In this document: positions 63,801-64,000 of the stretch, piece by piece
Numbering within the stretch: position 1 is the stretch's first letter
Layout of the letters: every line of letters starts with the position of its first letter
DNA from: Meridianimarinicoccus roseus
Lineage (GTDB): Bacteria; Pseudomonadota; Alphaproteobacteria; Rhodobacterales; Rhodobacteraceae
Assembly (NCBI RefSeq): GCF_003172915.1
Contig: NZ_QGKU01000031.1
Coordinates: 1-64,000 of the forward strand
Direction: 5' to 3'
DNA length: 64,000 nucleotides
Program-made: the position numbers and the translations under genes
Notes under the pieces: generated by a model
Told to the model about the DNA's origin: nothing
The model's input: the letters and a program-made list of their open reading frames with translations, nothing else
Database searches by the model: none

Positions 63801-64000
63801 CGGCGCCGTCGCTGCGCCTTGCCCTTGAAGATATAGGGCTGCGGGTCGCACTTGCGGACGCTCGCGCACAGATCGACCTTGGCGCTGCGCTGTCGAGCGG
63901 CGGGCGCATCTCGGTTTCGGGCCCTGTGGGCCTGACCGGCGCCATTCCTGCCGACATCACCGCGCGGCTTGAGAACCTCGTCCTGATCGACCCCGCGCTC
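60863..64000 (+). CDS. tamB: Translocation and assembly module inner-membrane protein TamB (partial)
   Basis: The first 1046 codons are in the window and the gene runs off its right edge. A signal sequence or anchor (TKIIAAVLALGCTVAPVPLALA) is followed by AsmA/DUF490-like repeats of short beta strands, rich in Asp, Gly, Ala and Leu (LTLKGEDPLSDFTATLGLRT, GDLSRFSAISG and similar units many times). The family C-terminal domain lies beyond the window. TamB bridges the envelope as a beta-taco groove, thought to move lipids or proteins to TamA. Start codon shared with the tamA stop. Confidence 0.92.
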   Translation, partial: MRARTKIIAAVLALGCTVAPVPLALAQQDGAEDAGFLENLIQNALGGEGREVRVVGLSGVLSSEASIERIEIADDDGTWLRVQDVTLDWRRLALLRGRLEVDALTVGVIDVLRKPLPGPEAPPKLAADPDAVPEPFSLPDLPVAVNVAQLSMGAIRLGAPVLGEAAALSLSGAAQLEGGEGSANLSLVRIDGQEAAYRVAAGYTNANGVLLIDLDLSEAPEGLITTLAGIPGSPSLELTLKGEDPLSDFTATLGLRTSDIDRLSGTIGLRDLPGADTPEREITADVAGDVADLFLPDYRDFFGRRIALTLRARQGDAIGLDVEQLELVTRGLQLTGSANLSPAYLPQELDLQAHLGTDLGLPVVLPMPGPPVLVHEADLDITYDEAAGDTFAVRMDGTGVMRADGLLLDTLSFATEGQLTKAAPTDITAALADIRAQLGGFSITDPALWEAAGDNLDLSGRVDWQKAGPLSVTGFRVASGDLDLRGDATVTGLDTQAIALSAQVEAQAGDLSRFSAISGQDLGGAIDAAVDADYDTVTGAFDVTLDGVSRDLVIGDAGADALLSGRVELGLDAARTADGISVDRLRLNGGRVDLTGNGGIDAQGWPRAVRLQGRVGAPDGPAVVLPAPGPRMTLQSAQLNLTYDPETGDAFQLDVLAQDFRREGELAMDEAEVIALGELRRSGSDVEGATARVTAALSGLSATDPNLSDAIAPGASFDTDIAWDAAERSLTVDGLDLTSGALALSGDLAVSELATDDMALDARVNAQTGPLSRFAPLTGLQLDGTATARGTLSYAVGTGFFDVDMRAEGQDLATGIAEADQLIGGTSTIVARATRDEAGLDIRQAEIRTRELTATATGGIVDEVTTVNLDAALRDVGLFAPGFNGPLTVTTTARNRNDTWSLNGDLTGPGGSEARFAGDVLRPDGTMGLDVRGALPLGLANRFLLPRTIDGTARFDIAVDGTPGLDAVSGSVTVDGARLAAPSLRLALEDIGLRVALADARAQIDLGAALSSGGRISVSGPVGLTGAIPADITARLENLVLIDPAL

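Overview
This is a GC-rich alphaproteobacterial chromosome segment, almost certainly from an anoxygenic phototrophic member of the Rhodobacteraceae (Roseobacter/Rhodovulum-like). Evidence for this: a photosynthesis gene cluster in the order crtEF-bchCXYZ-pufQBALMC with divergent crtDC, tspO-crtBI and crtA-bchIDO; alphaproteobacterial marker families (SspB-alpha, ATP synthase zeta subunit, DUF4169, DUF6456/DUF6477); and an RNase E with a very long acidic insertion. crtA and pufQ are present. pufX is not seen, and a tetraheme pufC follows pufM. This predicts spheroidene/spheroidenone carotenoids and a reaction centre with a bound cytochrome subunit.

Layout. 1-1.7 kb: an IS256-family insertion sequence and a gene-poor stretch. 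1.7-8.8 kb: chromate transporter, sspB, fumC, two small genes, a tandem pair of glycosyltransferase-like genes, ccdA and a TusA-like gene. 8.8-15.4 kb: rne with a long leader, then a DctB/DctD-like two-component pair whose regulator lacks the sigma-54 contact loop. 15.6-17.7 kb: purC-purS-purQ, divergent from the zeta subunit gene. 17.9-24.9 kb: one-carbon/corrinoid genes (betaine-homocysteine methyltransferase, corrinoid protein, a 50-residue membrane peptide, DUF1638, and further on an MttB-family methyltransferase), interspersed with sufE, a lipoprotein, and the DUF6456 and DUF6477 genes. 25-36.4 kb: a frameshifted remnant, guaA, a zinc-ribbon membrane microprotein, an EamA transporter, a FadL-like porin, an ATPase, metA, a hydrolase, ppk2, a TetR regulator and dxs.

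36.6-57.9 kb is the photosynthesis cluster. dxs (isoprenoid precursor) lies downstream of pufC on the same strand. Six TGT-N12-ACA palindromes (PpsR/CrtJ type) lie in the bchC, crtE/crtD and crtI/crtA control regions, so these units are probably co-repressed by oxygen and light. From bchC to pufQ every nucleotide is covered by overlapping reading frames if two micro-ORFs (48 and 34 codons) are counted. crtA and crtC lack a standard start codon where homology places their N-termini. The window ends with a 3-hydroxyisobutyrate-dehydrogenase-family gene and tamA-tamB (tamB runs off the end).

No tRNA, rRNA, CRISPR array or prophage was seen. All identifications come from reading the sequence and from family knowledge; no database search was run.
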